From Cyanophora paradoxa (Eukaryota > Glaucocystophyceae > Cyanophorales > Cyanophoraceae), in the NCBI GenBank assembly GCA_004431415.1, contig QPMI01000569.1:248001-312000 (forward strand): a stretch of 64,000 bases of DNA. Direction: 5' to 3'. A program made the translations under genes and the position numbers. This document shows positions 46,844 to 56,674 of this stretch, piece after piece. The number at the start of each line of letters is the position of its first letter. The stretch's first letter is position 1. The notes under the pieces were generated by a model. The model saw only the letters and a list, made by a program, of their open reading frames with translations. It did no database searches and was not told the origin of the DNA.

Positions 46844-47718
46844 GGCAAGAAATTTCGAAGAAATTTCTGCGGACAAAGAGACTCATCTGGCGACGGGCAT
46901 ATGTGAAAGCGACAGAGATCGGAGGGACCCTCCGCCAGATTCTGACCTATATACATAACCGTGGGGAAAACCCTCCAAAAGCCCACACGGAAGGTGCTCA
47001 TCAAGGTACCGCAACCAAACAGAAGGGGAAGCCGCACTACTATTTCTACAAAAATATGTGGCGACCGACAAGGCCCGAGGCACCCCGAAGGGTGGACGCT
47101 CAGCGAACACTCTGGCTACGCGCTCTAACCGCCAGCCCAACTGAATACGGCTCGAGACTGCGTAAGGCCGCTGAGACATCCTTGCCTCTAAGCGCATCAC
47201 AGAGCTAGGCGTCCCACTATCAGTCCGCCTAGATGTGAGCTCGGATTTCCTACTGCCCGATCAAAAAAACGTAGAATATGCGTATACAATAGATAAGCCC
47301 GAATGCGAACTGAAGCTACAAACTACAAACGTGTCTGAGAACACTCGATAGGCAGGAATAAGCTGTAAATACGAATGCATGAGCTAAATGAAAAGATAAG
47401 ATAAGAATGGGCTAGTTAGCTAAATACGTGCCGAGGCCTAATCTACTGCTGATGGACCGAAGGTTCGGGTGCACGACTCCAGGTACGACGGAAGGGGGGG
47501 GTACGGCAGGGAGGAGGGAGATACGGCAGGGGGGGGGGGGGAAGGGGTACGGCGGAAGAGCGTCGAGGGGAGGGAGAGCGAAGGGCGGCGGGGGGGGGGG
47601 GTACGGGCACGAGGCCGGGGTACGAGCACGAGGCGCGGGGTAGGGGCGCCGCGAACTCAAGCTCCACTCGGATCACCGCGGTTCCAAATCTGCGCGAATG
47701 AACTGAAGTACTGGCAAG

Positions 47719-49140
47719 CTAACCGAGACTGTTCAGGGTGGCGAGGTGCGGGAAACACTTCTTGCAGTTCCTAGAGAAGTAGCGGACGTCCGCGTGGAGA
47801 TTGGGCCAGAAATATCGGCGCTTAATCATCTCTAGCATCTCCTTGTCCTTAGAATGCGGGCGGGAGCAGGAGTGGAGGCTGCCGTGGGCGATGCCTAGGA
47901 CCTGAGAGCGGAGGTCCCCAGGTACGAAAATGAGGTGGGGATGGGTACTAGGGCGTCCGGAATAATAGAGGAGGCCGTCGCCGCGGAGCTCATAGAACTT
48001 AGCCTGGGCGAGGAGCCAGTCGGGTACAGGATCTCCGGGAGGAGGGGGGTACCGGAGGAACTTAAATATGCGACGGAGGCGGGTATCGGATTTCTGGGCG
48101 TCTAGGAGAGCGCGGAAGCTAACGAGAACGTCGGGGCCCTCAGTCATAGCTACTACAACGTCGGGGTCGAAGGTGCAGCGGCAGTTGCCCGAGGTGGTGG
48201 TGCTCGCAGTCGGCGTTGCCCTCGGTGCGGTGTTGCTCGCCACCGTCGCGACGTCGCTCGCAACGTCCCGGTCGGCAACCTGTGCCTGCGCAAGCCAGGT
48301 GGCAGTGCGGGCCGACGAGACGGGGGGCCGGGAGCTGGACGCGGGCTGGGGGCCGGTCGGGGCAGATGAAGAGCCAAGGCCGCGCTCGCCGACCTGCACC
48401 TGCGCGGGGCCGGAGGCAGCGACAGGCGGCGGAGCAAATAGGGGGGCGGGAGGGGTGGCAGCTCGAAGGGCGTTGAAGTCGTTCTCCAGGCCCTCGAGGC
48501 GCTCGCCGCAGGCCGTCATGACGTCGAGGCACTGGGCGTAGATGTTGTCCATCCCCGCTGCCAGAGCGACGCCAACCGGCCCAGCACGCCGGCTGATGGC
48601 GCGGATGTCGTCGTCGGTGCGGGCTTCAGGACGATGGGGGCGGAAGACGGAGCGGGGTATCCCGAAGGCCGCGGCTGCGTAGGCCAGCACGGGATCGCCG
48701 ATCTCCCCCTCGTTCGCTTCGTGAGGAACTAAAATCCCGAGGCGGCCGTCAGCATCATAAGCGTACTGAAGCGCGGGAAAAGGCAGCGGGTCCTGAGGGG
48801 CGTTGTAGTAGGCTGGAATCGCCGCTGGATGAGGCTGCCGGACGGGAGGAGCCAGCCTTGGAGCGTAGGGAGGAGCGCCAGCGTCGGCGTTGGCGTCAGC
48901 GTGGGCGTTGGAGTTGGCGTTGGGGGTGGCGTTGGCGGCGGCGCTTGGGGCGGCGTCGGCGGCCCTGCTGCTGCTGCGGGACTTCTTGCTCGACCTCTTG
49001 CCGCGGCGCTTGTCTCTGCGATCCCGGCGTTTACGGCGGCGCTCGCGCTTACCGCGGCTCGAGGAGGAGGACGAAGAGCTGCTGGAGCTGCTCGTGTAGC
49101 CCGAGCTGGAGCTGGAGGAGCCCTCGTCCGAAGAGCTCAT
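47719..49140 (-). CDS. Retrotransposon gag-like protein fused to integrase zinc domain
   Basis: 473 residues from the ATG at 49140 (the open frame extends upstream without relatives). N-terminus: long Ser run, then an Arg/Lys/Ser stretch; Ala/Pro-rich middle resembling a gag spacer. About residues 340-473: SFRALLDAQKSDTRLRRIFKFL, then an H2C2 integrase zinc-binding domain, H-x(4)-H...CKKC with RRYFWPNLHADVRYFSRNC. Protease, reverse transcriptase, RNase H and the integrase core are missing, so the frame seems to result from a large in-frame deletion. It may still bind RNA or DNA, but cannot copy itself. Confidence 0.7.
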   Translation of the reverse strand: MSSSDEGSSSSSSGYTSSSSSSSSSSSSRGKRERRRKRRDRRDKRRGKRSSKKSRSSSRAADAAPSAAANATPNANSNAHADANADAGAPPYAPRLAPPVRQPHPAAIPAYYNAPQDPLPFPALQYAYDADGRLGILVPHEANEGEIGDPVLAYAAAAFGIPRSVFRPHRPEARTDDDIRAISRRAGPVGVALAAGMDNIYAQCLDVMTACGERLEGLENDFNALRAATPPAPLFAPPPVAASGPAQVQVGERGLGSSSAPTGPQPASSSRPPVSSARTATWLAQAQVADRDVASDVATVASNTAPRATPTASTTTSGNCRCTFDPDVVVAMTEGPDVLVSFRALLDAQKSDTRLRRIFKFLRYPPPPGDPVPDWLLAQAKFYELRGDGLLYYSGRPSTHPHLIFVPGDLRSQVLGIAHGSLHSCSRPHSKDKEMLEMIKRRYFWPNLHADVRYFSRNCKKCFPHLATLNSLG

Positions 49141-49964
49141 CTGCGATGGAGCGGGGCAGACAGGGGGCGAAAGGCAGATAATGCCGAGGGGGGGGGTGTG
49201 GGCGCTGGGCGCGGCAGGGGGGTACACGACACCAGACGTCGTAAGGGGTAGACCGAATCGTCTCGGACTGCGCGGCGTGGCGCAGGGCGGGACGGCGGGA
49301 GGCCGTAAGGGGGTCAGGCGGGTTAGGGGGGTCAGATTCGTGCAACTGCGCAGGGGAAAGCGTTGCGCGGGACGGTTCCCGGTACGAGTCTTGCGCGCGA
49401 ATGGGATGAGCGCGAGCCGCTGCGCAGGAGCGTCGCGGGACTGATCCCGGTATGAGAATCGCGGGACAGATCCCGGTACGTATTGCGCGGGACAGATCCC
49501 GGTACGGATTTTGCGAACGAGCCGGAACAACAACACGACCGACTCGCGCCGGCGAGCTTAAAGGCACTCAGAACGTCAGTAAGGACTTCCGCATCACTGC
49601 CGAAAGAATCAGGGCGACGGGCGAGGCCGGAACACGCGCCGAAAACCGAAACGTCGCGGGCGAGTTGACAGGATCCAGTCCGCGCGAAGGCGACGGGTCA
49701 GGGCGCAGTGCGCGAATGTATGAGAAGGTGTTCGCTCTCCGGTAAATGCTGCGCGGAGCCTGTGAGAGCACGGCGCAGCGAATCGGCTCGGACCTCGCGG
49801 ATTCGTCGGCTCGAAGCGAAGGCGACGTCGGCGGCGTCCCGAAACCGTTCCGCGGGTGTCGAAGATGATGCCTTGTTGCCAGAAGGACTCTGCGAACGTC
49901 GCGCGGGGTGCTAGAGCGCACAAACCATAGAACTCCACTCTCCTTCCCCGGCGAAGACCGCTCA

Positions 49965-49982
49965 CAGCCGGCAGGCGCACCA
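49965..49982 (-). promoter_or_regulatory. Primer-binding site of the LTR retrotransposon
   Basis: Two bases inside the second LTR the minus strand reads TGGTGCGCCTGCCGGCTG, starting with TGG as expected for pairing with a tRNA 3' CCA end. The same sequence adjoins the fourth LTR at about 51038-51053. Which tRNA is used cannot be told here. 49141-49964 is GC-rich leader with repeats of GGGACAGATCCCGGTACG and no other supported gene. Confidence 0.65.
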
Positions 49983-49984
49983 AG

Positions 49985-50391
49985 TGTTGTACACGCCCCC
50001 TTAAGGTACTAGAGCGAGTGGGCGTGCAGTGGCCGGGCGCTAGGGAGCACCAGGCAGAGCGCAGCGGGCGGATCTAAAGAGGCGGCGGCGGAGCTAGGAG
50101 GCGGCACGGACGAGCCATCTAGGCCCTAGAGTTCGCTAGCGCACGTCCCGGCGGAGCCCAGGCACTGTACTTGACCGGAGGAGACGAGCTGCGGCTAATC
50201 CTGTACTCCCCGAAGACAGACTCGCGTACCCTAGGCTGACCAACTTAGGCTAAACTCGAGATGCGATCAAATCTAATGCCGACTACAACTATAAGCAGCT
50301 CGAAGACTGCAGCTATATATCAAACCATGCATATGTCAGGTCAAGGCTAAGCATAGCTAGGCTAATATGCTGCTGTATACAGAATACAACA
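49985..50391 (-). repeat. LTR copy 2 (5' LTR of the gag-carrying unit)
   Basis: 407 bp, same sequence as copy 1. Confidence 0.93.
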
Positions 50392-50452
50392 CCACTCCCC
50401 TTCCCCGGCAAGAAATTTCGAAGAAATTTCTGCGGACAAAGAGACTCATCAG

Positions 50453-50858
50453 TGTTGTACACGCCCCCTTAAGGTACTAGAGCGAGTGGGCGTGCAGTGG
50501 CCGGGCGCTAGGGAGCACCAGGCAGAGCGCAGCGGGCGGATCTAAAGAGGCGGCGGCGGAGCTAGGAGGCGGCACGGACGAGCCATCTAGGCCCTAGAGT
50601 TCGCTAGCGCACGTCCCGGCGGAGCCCAGGCACTGTACTTGACCGGAGGAGACGAGCTGCGGCTAATCCTGTACTCCCGAAGACAGACTCGCGTACCCTA
50701 GGCTGACCAACTTAGGCTAAACTCGAGATGCGATCAAATCTAATGCCGACTACAACTATAAGCAGCTCGAAGACTGCAGCTATATATCAAACCATGCATA
50801 TGTCAGGTCAAGGCTAAGCATAGCTAGGCTAATATGCTGCTGTATACAGAATACAACA
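50453..50858 (-). repeat. LTR copy 3
   Basis: 406 bp; one base shorter than the others (GTACTCCCGA against GTACTCCCCGA). The 61 bp between copies 2 and 3 equals the polypurine end of the internal region. Confidence 0.93.
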
Positions 50859-51055
50859 CCACTCCCCTTCCCCGGCAAGAAATTTCGAAGAAATTTCTGC
50901 GGACAAAGAGACTCATCTGGCGACGGGCATATGTGAAAGCGACAGAGATCGGAGGGACCCTCCGCCAGATTCTGACCTATATACATAACCGTGGGGAAAA
51001 CCCTCCAAAAGCCCACACGGAAGGTGCTCATCAAGGTCTCGGCAGGCGCACCAAG

Positions 51056-51462
51056 TGTTGTACACGCCCCCTTAAGGTACTAGAGCGAGTGGGCGTGCAG
51101 TGGCCGGGCGCTAGGGAGCACCAGGCAGAGCGCAGCGGGCGGATCTAAAGAGGCGGCGGCGGAGCTAGGAGGCGGCACGGACGAGCCATCTAGGCCCTAG
51201 AGTTCGCTAGCGCACGTCCCGGCGGAGCCCAGGCACTGTACTTGACCGGAGGAGACGAGCTGCGGCTAATCCTGTACTCCCCGAAGACAGACTCGCGTAC
51301 CCTAGGCTGACCAACTTAGGCTAAACTCGAGATGCGATCAAATCTAATGCCGACTACAACTATAAGCAGCTCGAAGACTGCAGCTATATATCAAACCATG
51401 CATATGTCAGGTCAAGGCTAAGCATAGCTAGGCTAATATGCTGCTGTATACAGAATACAACA
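51056..51462 (-). repeat. LTR copy 4 (outermost 5' LTR)
   Basis: 407 bp. The 197 bp before it join about 180 bp of the 3' internal end directly to the primer-binding-site end, a deletion derivative of the internal region. AGAG follows at 51463. Confidence 0.93.
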
Positions 51463-51909
51463 AGAGTACTCCCCTCCAAAGGCTGAGTGCTTTGTTTCAT
51501 TATAAGCTCTGACCAGGGTTGGCAGCCTTGAAAGGAAGTGCGGGGAGCCTCTGGACTCTGAGTCTTTCTCTATAATCGCCCGCAATGTCCTTGCAAATCG
51601 ATCGATAATTCCTAGCCTATCACCCTTCGAAATGTGATCATCCTTTGCAACGTCAGTGTGCATTTTTAGCTTTTTCTCTTCTGCCATTGCTCTTATTGCT
51701 GCTGTATTAAATCCATTGTCTCCTGAAAAACCCCAAATGCCTGGAAGCTTGGATATAAACACAGGGATTTGCTTTGCGTCTTCCATTTTTTTAACAATTG
51801 CAAATCTGCTTGCTATTTCCACGGCTGCAAATAAACGAAATTTCCCAATGAATAGTATGTCGACTTGATATGCCCCTGGGTGAGCAGTTATTATGAATCT
51901 CGGGGCCAT
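51463..51909 (-). pseudogene. Integrase of element C, 5' part, interrupted by the LTR retrotransposon
   Basis: Starts at the ATG at 51909. Core motifs: GAYQVDILFI (first Asp), GFSGDNGF (second Asp) and RLGIIDRFARTLR with Asp at the third acidic position, 38 residues after the second, as in B. The N-terminal extension of about 55 residues present in B is lacking. The interruption comes after the NETKHSAFGG segment; the rest lies at 45929-46421. Before the retrotransposon entered, the gene would have been intact. Confidence 0.87.
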
Positions 51910-51918
51910 TGTTAATTG

Positions 51919-51940
51919 GCGAGATTTTTGTTTAAGTAAT
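51919..51940. repeat. 22-bp direct repeat flanking the HNH gene, left copy
   Basis: Identical to 52585-52606. It starts 10 bp from the integrase ATG. The right copy is the end of the PolB coding sequence, so a copy of the PolB 3' end now lies next to the integrase. Confidence 0.85.
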
Positions 51941-51955
51941 AGCTAACAACTCTAT

Positions 51956-52516
51956 CTAAACATTTTGAGGTTCCACTGAAACAATTGGGAAGTTTAATCT
52001 GAGGAACGGTTTGTCATCCTCTGAGGTATGCTGAACCAAATATGTATCCCTGGCTTTTGCTGCTGTTTCTGCTGTTTCAAATAGACCAATGTGTTTTTTA
52101 GATCCATTGATCATACATTGAGCATGCCATTTACTGGATAGTTTATGGAAAGAAACACCAATATAACCGCTTGAATTTGATATTCTTCTATTCTGATTCA
52201 TAATTTGTTGACGTTTTGTTGCTAGTCGAAGATTTTCACGTCTGTTATCCAAAGTATTCCTGTTAATGTGATCTATGGTAAGACCATTTTCGAGGTGTCC
52301 ACTGATGAAGTTGTGCATAAACATCAATTTCCCATTACACCAGGCTCGTGCATAGCCTTCCTTACTCTTGTACCACCGTTTCTCAAGAACCTTAGCAGCA
52401 TCTTCTTGTGATACTAGAGAATAGGCGACAACAACACCATACTTTCCATTTTGCTTACCTGTAATTGGAATTAGGACTGCTCCCTCAGGAATAACAGGTA
52501 TCTCAATTGATGCCAT
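51956..52516 (-). CDS. HNH endonuclease with AP2 domain, element C (copy 2)
   Basis: 186 residues, ATG at 52516. HNH signature NGLTIDHINRNTLDNRRENL and AP2-type domain SGYIGVSFHKLSSKWHAQC, GLFETAETAAKARD. Very similar to 44571-45146, including the N-terminal PEGAVLIPITGKQNGKYGVV block. It stands between PolB and integrase, genes that are separated by 5 bp in B, and is bounded by 22-bp direct repeats. Interpreted as a mobile homing-type nuclease gene that inserted after PolB. Confidence 0.87.
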   Translation of the reverse strand: MASIEIPVIPEGAVLIPITGKQNGKYGVVVAYSLVSQEDAAKVLEKRWYKSKEGYARAWCNGKLMFMHNFISGHLENGLTIDHINRNTLDNRRENLRLATKRQQIMNQNRRISNSSGYIGVSFHKLSSKWHAQCMINGSKKHIGLFETAETAAKARDTYLVQHTSEDDKPFLRLNFPIVSVEPQNV

Positions 52517-52577
52517 TTCTTCTTTCTTTTCATATAAGCTTTGTCTTTAAGTAATAAAACTTGTGAATCTGACAATA

Positions 52578-55500
52578 TCAATCAGCGAGATTTTTGTTTA
52601 AGTAATGTCCAATCGCTCTGGTGGTGAACTGATCATCACAAAGGTACCTCTTTGTATCCAAGGGGTGCAGGGCTTGTTTAGTTGATTTTTGAACATAAAT
52701 GTGATGTTTGTTCGATTTAAATCCAACAATGCCCTCAATATTACAGGCCTTCCCTCCGAAAATGCACTCATAGTATCTGTCTCTGGTAAGCTCCTTATTG
52801 AACGCTTTTTTAACACCCTTGCACACTGTCTTCTCTTTATTTTCTGAGGTCCAGTGGTATGATTTAGGTCGATTAGCAATCCACTCAATCATCTGAATGC
52901 CCTTTAACTCATCCTTGAAAAGCCCTGGTGTTTTAGCTAGGCTCTTTAGATGTTTAATCTCCTCAGTAGTCATCCCCTCGAAGAACTGATGGTTGTCAGG
53001 ATAATCTCCAACATCAAGATATTGTTTGATGTTTCTCAAATCAACATACATGTTCTCTGTTTCAATCTCCAACATCAAACTATCTGTGTCAGTACCCAGA
53101 AGCCTAACTCGCTGCCCCCACAGCGGTTTAAGTACTTCATAGTAGAACCTGTACATGTGAATCTTTGATACATCCAAAATCGAGAAGCCGCAGTAAATGG
53201 GTTTGTTGAGATTAAACTCACTTTTTCGTTTTGAAACATAAACTAAGTTTTCATCATAAACAACAACCTGTTTTAACCTGTTAGGTTCAGTGTTTATTTT
53301 GGCCAATCTTTCACCATCAGTCACCAACTCGGAGTTGCAGTGATTCCTCACATTCTCCATGGTTTTGCCATACACTGAGTTATTCATCAGTTTATACAAA
53401 TCTTGCTCATGTTTGAATGGTGTTTTCTGCCTCTCTTGTGTGTTGAAATCAATGAATGGGGCAAGCCAGGCTGACTGATTATAGGAGAGTACCCTATGAA
53501 TTTTAGTTACCACCATTCCTTGTGAAATGTAGAACTGCAGTGCCCTCACATCAACTGCATACTTTTCTTTTGGAAGTAGATTTGGTACCAACTTTTCAGT
53601 TCTCTCTATTGAGCTGAGCTTCTCTGCTTCAATCATATCGCTCTGAGCTTTTGATAGATGCTCTTTCAAAACACACATGCGCTCTGGGGCTAGAGGATAA
53701 TCACTGAAATAATCATGCAGTTCCTCTGGGCAGTGCATGTCAACCTCCAAGGCATAGCCTCTGCTTCCCTCTGCATCTAAGTCTGTGATGTACTGCTTCA
53801 GGTCTGTTATACCTTCCAGGTCCTCCCATTTGAATCTTCCAGTTGGAAGCTTCTGCTTCATTGCAAGCCCATACAAATTGTTGGCATCAAGGTAAAGTAG
53901 CCAGCCTTGCTTTTGTTTGTGACCAACCACATACTTGTCAACCCATTTGTTGTTTGCTTTGGCATACCTTTTGGAAATCATAGAGATTCCCCCGCGGATT
54001 CCATTCTCAATAAAGGAGTGCATATCCTGCTGGCCATCATAGAATACCTCCAACGCCTGACCTGTATGTTTCAGAGCTGCCTGCCAGGCAAACCCGGGGC
54101 TGCTCATATAGTGGCTGGGATCTAATTTATACTTCTCAAGACACTTCTTCCTGTAATTCTCAAACACATCTGCCAGCAGTGAGATGTCTGTCTTCATATA
54201 TGCCATAGTGTAATCAGCCAGTGTACTGCATCCCATCTCCCTCCAAACATTGTGGGCATGAGCATAGTCCTCTTTAGAGCATTTCTCTTGCTTGAGCTCA
54301 TTATAAAACTGACGACGACCTGGTAGCTGAGTCTCCAACATTCTCTCCCACGATGTCATATATTGGTAGGGATAAGTCCCCTTCTTGGTCATCAGCTTGA
54401 ATTTAGCCTCATCAGGGTGCAAAGCTTGAGTTATTTTCTTCAGATCATCTGGTAAAGCTTTCGAAAGCTCATCAATGCTTCCTAGCAAATGCTGGCAGGA
54501 ATCGCGAAATATATAGATACCATACACAAATTGGGAAATTTTCTCAGAGTTCTGGAAAACCTGGTCGAATTTAATCGAAAGCAGGTCTGCTGGTCTGAAC
54601 TGTTCCTCGAGCGCATCAAAAGCTTGTTTCAGTTTCTCCTTTATAAGTTTCTCCTTCTGCTGCTCAAACTCCTGCTCACTCCATTTATTTTTATGCATTA
54701 TTCGCGCCTTGCAAGCCTCGATGTTTCTGATTATTCTTGGCCTTTTCTCTTCAACCTTTCTCTCAATCTCTTGTTTAAAGGCCCTGTGCGCTACCATCCT
54801 GCGATTATACCCTGCTGATAATGCACGCACTAGCAGGTGAAAGTCAAAACCCCTGCCATTGTGAAACCAGATTGAGATTGACTTTGGCTTTGACCTGATT
54901 TTGTTGCAGGATTTGCATGCTGGACCAAGGTAGTTTCCTGTGTCATGACAGTGGTCCATTAACTTGTCATTCAGAAATTCAAATTGCTTGCCACACATAT
55001 AGCATGCCATAGCTGAATAGTGGGCTTCTTTCTGCTCATCTGTAAGTGCATTCATTGGCTTTGTCTCCTTCAGCTTTCTAATGAACTCGGGCTCCTTTGC
55101 ATCCAACCATCTAACAAAGGCATCCGCGGAATCATCCTGAGGTCTACCCATTTTAGTAAACCACTCTGTCTCTCCACTAGTAGATACAGCAACTGCCCCT
55201 ATAGAAGCAATTTGGTGGACACCTGTTTGTTTAGTCTTTGTATCTGTTCGGTTTGTCTCTGCAATTTGAGTGCATAGTGTTTCACAGTCTGCATACATGG
55301 CTATCCTTTGTTGAATTGTTGTTTCCCATCGCTTGAAATAGATAATGTTATCCCCTTTTTTGGGTAGTTTGTCCCTTCCATGCTCCTTCCTTTCTAAACA
55401 CCTGTCTGTGTCAATATGTTTTTTCAAAACTTCCTGGGTAACAAAACCCCTCTGACAAGCCAAACAGTAGTGTAGGGAATGCTTGCCATGTTTGTTGAAC

Positions 55501-56651
55501 AGCCTCGAAACACTTTTAATCCACAGATAGTGACCAACCGGGCTGGTTCCTTCAACAGGAGGGACATACAGGATTGGAATAGCATCAGTACCTGCACTGA
55601 TGTGGATTGGGATGATGTCCTGCTCATCCACAGCCACTGTGTAAATGCACAGCTTCAAGTTGTTTGCCTCCTCGAACTTTGAGAACATTTTGGAGTCAAG
55701 TGGGGTTGGATATGTTAACATCTTACAATCAAATTCCCCCTCAAAAGGCCTGTAGTGGCAGGCACTTCGAGGGTCTTGTCCTGACTCTAGAGGGTGTTTG
55801 GCTGCTATAACTGAATACAGGAAGCATTTATTACTTGGTGCATCTATGTTGATTAATGCTTGCTTTTCTCTCAGCCATTCTGGTAGTTTAAATCTCAACC
55901 CACGGCCTCCCATTCTCCTGAAGTAGCGAATTGTCTGCCACTGAATATAGATCCAGGAATCGAAATACCAGGAATCTGTTGTGGCTTCAGCAGCTTTGAC
56001 ATCAATGGCGAGAAGCTGGTTCCTGATTGCCTCAGTTAAATCTGCCCCCGGCTCAATCCTGATGTACTGGTGCAGCTCAATCATCCTAGATTGTGCTGCA
56101 TCTGAATCTACTTTTCGAAACAGTCCATTCCCATATATCTTCAATGCTATCCCCATTCGAGCTGCATTAGCCCTTTCCCTCTCTCCACTGATAGGCACAG
56201 TAATCCACTCTCGAAAATGCTGATTGTTATCATAGTGAGCCTGAATGGCTGTCACCCTTCCTGAACCCCTGGAAAGGCGATAGGTGCCCTCAGCTAAAGT
56301 TCCATTGAGTGCTGTTGTCACAGAGCCATCCTGCTCAGTTACTGCTCTCGAAGTGTCCTGTGTCGCACCTGCCTCTGGCAGCTCACTAAAACTGGCCACA
56401 AGATCGGCCTGGGCTGCTGCAATCGAAACCTCCAGTGTCTTCGAAGATACTCTCTTTGCAGGTCTGGGGAGGTTTGAGAGTTCATCCAATAGTGAAGCAT
56501 TCTTCTGCAATGTTTCCAAGCGAGTATTTCGATTTGTCAAATTAATCAGAGATTTACTAAATGCTTTATGAATATAACCCCTAGCATAAAGTGTTTCGGC
56601 CTTCGATGCGATTTGTTCTTTAAATCTGGCAATTTCAAAACGACGATCCAT
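52578..56651 (-). CDS. polB: Protein-primed family B DNA polymerase, element C
   Basis: 1,357 residues, one open frame. N-terminal extension of about 280 residues; a block with SNKCFLYSVIAAKHPLE; a zinc-finger-like YCLACQRGFVTQEVLKKH; exonuclease motifs YADCETL, FHNGRGFDFH and MKTDISLLADVF; an HNH-like zinc motif CYMCGKQF...DHCHDTGNYLGPACKSCN between the first two; polymerase motifs DANNLYGLAMKQ, KLMNNSVYGKTMEN and LGTDTDSLML. All catalytic acids are present for both synthesis and proofreading. An extra region of about 90 residues (HKNKWSEQEFEQQKEKL) interrupts the exonuclease part relative to B. It would replicate the linear genome by protein priming. Confidence 0.92.
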   Translation of the reverse strand: MDRRFEIARFKEQIASKAETLYARGYIHKAFSKSLINLTNRNTRLETLQKNASLLDELSNLPRPAKRVSSKTLEVSIAAAQADLVASFSELPEAGATQDTSRAVTEQDGSVTTALNGTLAEGTYRLSRGSGRVTAIQAHYDNNQHFREWITVPISGERERANAARMGIALKIYGNGLFRKVDSDAAQSRMIELHQYIRIEPGADLTEAIRNQLLAIDVKAAEATTDSWYFDSWIYIQWQTIRYFRRMGGRGLRFKLPEWLREKQALINIDAPSNKCFLYSVIAAKHPLESGQDPRSACHYRPFEGEFDCKMLTYPTPLDSKMFSKFEEANNLKLCIYTVAVDEQDIIPIHISAGTDAIPILYVPPVEGTSPVGHYLWIKSVSRLFNKHGKHSLHYCLACQRGFVTQEVLKKHIDTDRCLERKEHGRDKLPKKGDNIIYFKRWETTIQQRIAMYADCETLCTQIAETNRTDTKTKQTGVHQIASIGAVAVSTSGETEWFTKMGRPQDDSADAFVRWLDAKEPEFIRKLKETKPMNALTDEQKEAHYSAMACYMCGKQFEFLNDKLMDHCHDTGNYLGPACKSCNKIRSKPKSISIWFHNGRGFDFHLLVRALSAGYNRRMVAHRAFKQEIERKVEEKRPRIIRNIEACKARIMHKNKWSEQEFEQQKEKLIKEKLKQAFDALEEQFRPADLLSIKFDQVFQNSEKISQFVYGIYIFRDSCQHLLGSIDELSKALPDDLKKITQALHPDEAKFKLMTKKGTYPYQYMTSWERMLETQLPGRRQFYNELKQEKCSKEDYAHAHNVWREMGCSTLADYTMAYMKTDISLLADVFENYRKKCLEKYKLDPSHYMSSPGFAWQAALKHTGQALEVFYDGQQDMHSFIENGIRGGISMISKRYAKANNKWVDKYVVGHKQKQGWLLYLDANNLYGLAMKQKLPTGRFKWEDLEGITDLKQYITDLDAEGSRGYALEVDMHCPEELHDYFSDYPLAPERMCVLKEHLSKAQSDMIEAEKLSSIERTEKLVPNLLPKEKYAVDVRALQFYISQGMVVTKIHRVLSYNQSAWLAPFIDFNTQERQKTPFKHEQDLYKLMNNSVYGKTMENVRNHCNSELVTDGERLAKINTEPNRLKQVVVYDENLVYVSKRKSEFNLNKPIYCGFSILDVSKIHMYRFYYEVLKPLWGQRVRLLGTDTDSLMLEIETENMYVDLRNIKQYLDVGDYPDNHQFFEGMTTEEIKHLKSLAKTPGLFKDELKGIQMIEWIANRPKSYHWTSENKEKTVCKGVKKAFNKELTRDRYYECIFGGKACNIEGIVGFKSNKHHIYVQKSTKQALHPLDTKRYLCDDQFTTRAIGHYLNKNLAD
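52585..52606. repeat. 22-bp direct repeat flanking the HNH gene, right copy
   Basis: Lies within the last codons of PolB; identical to 51919-51940. Confidence 0.85.
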
Positions 56652-56674
56652 CTTGTTTTCGGTTAAAGTTATGT

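Larger units (their letters stand above)
46422..51462 (-). mobile_element. LTR-retrotransposon cluster (gypsy-like, four LTRs) inserted in element C
   Basis: Four nearly identical 406-407-bp LTRs separated by internal segments of 3,156, 61 and 197 bp. Each LTR starts TGTTGTA and ends TACAACA. Minus orientation: a polypurine tract lies inside the left LTR and a tRNA-type primer-binding site inside the second LTR. GC content is much higher than that of element C. No protease, reverse transcriptase or RNase H is found, so the unit is non-autonomous. Confidence 0.9.

Noticed and set aside
47412-47774. Overlapping Pro- or Gly-rich open frames in the retrotransposon
   Set aside because: They run through G-rich low-complexity DNA in several frames at once and have no recognisable domain.
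48068-49251. Long plus-strand open frames opposite the gag-like gene
   Set aside because: They are GC-driven shadows of the minus-strand gene; only the minus strand has recognisable integrase zinc residues.
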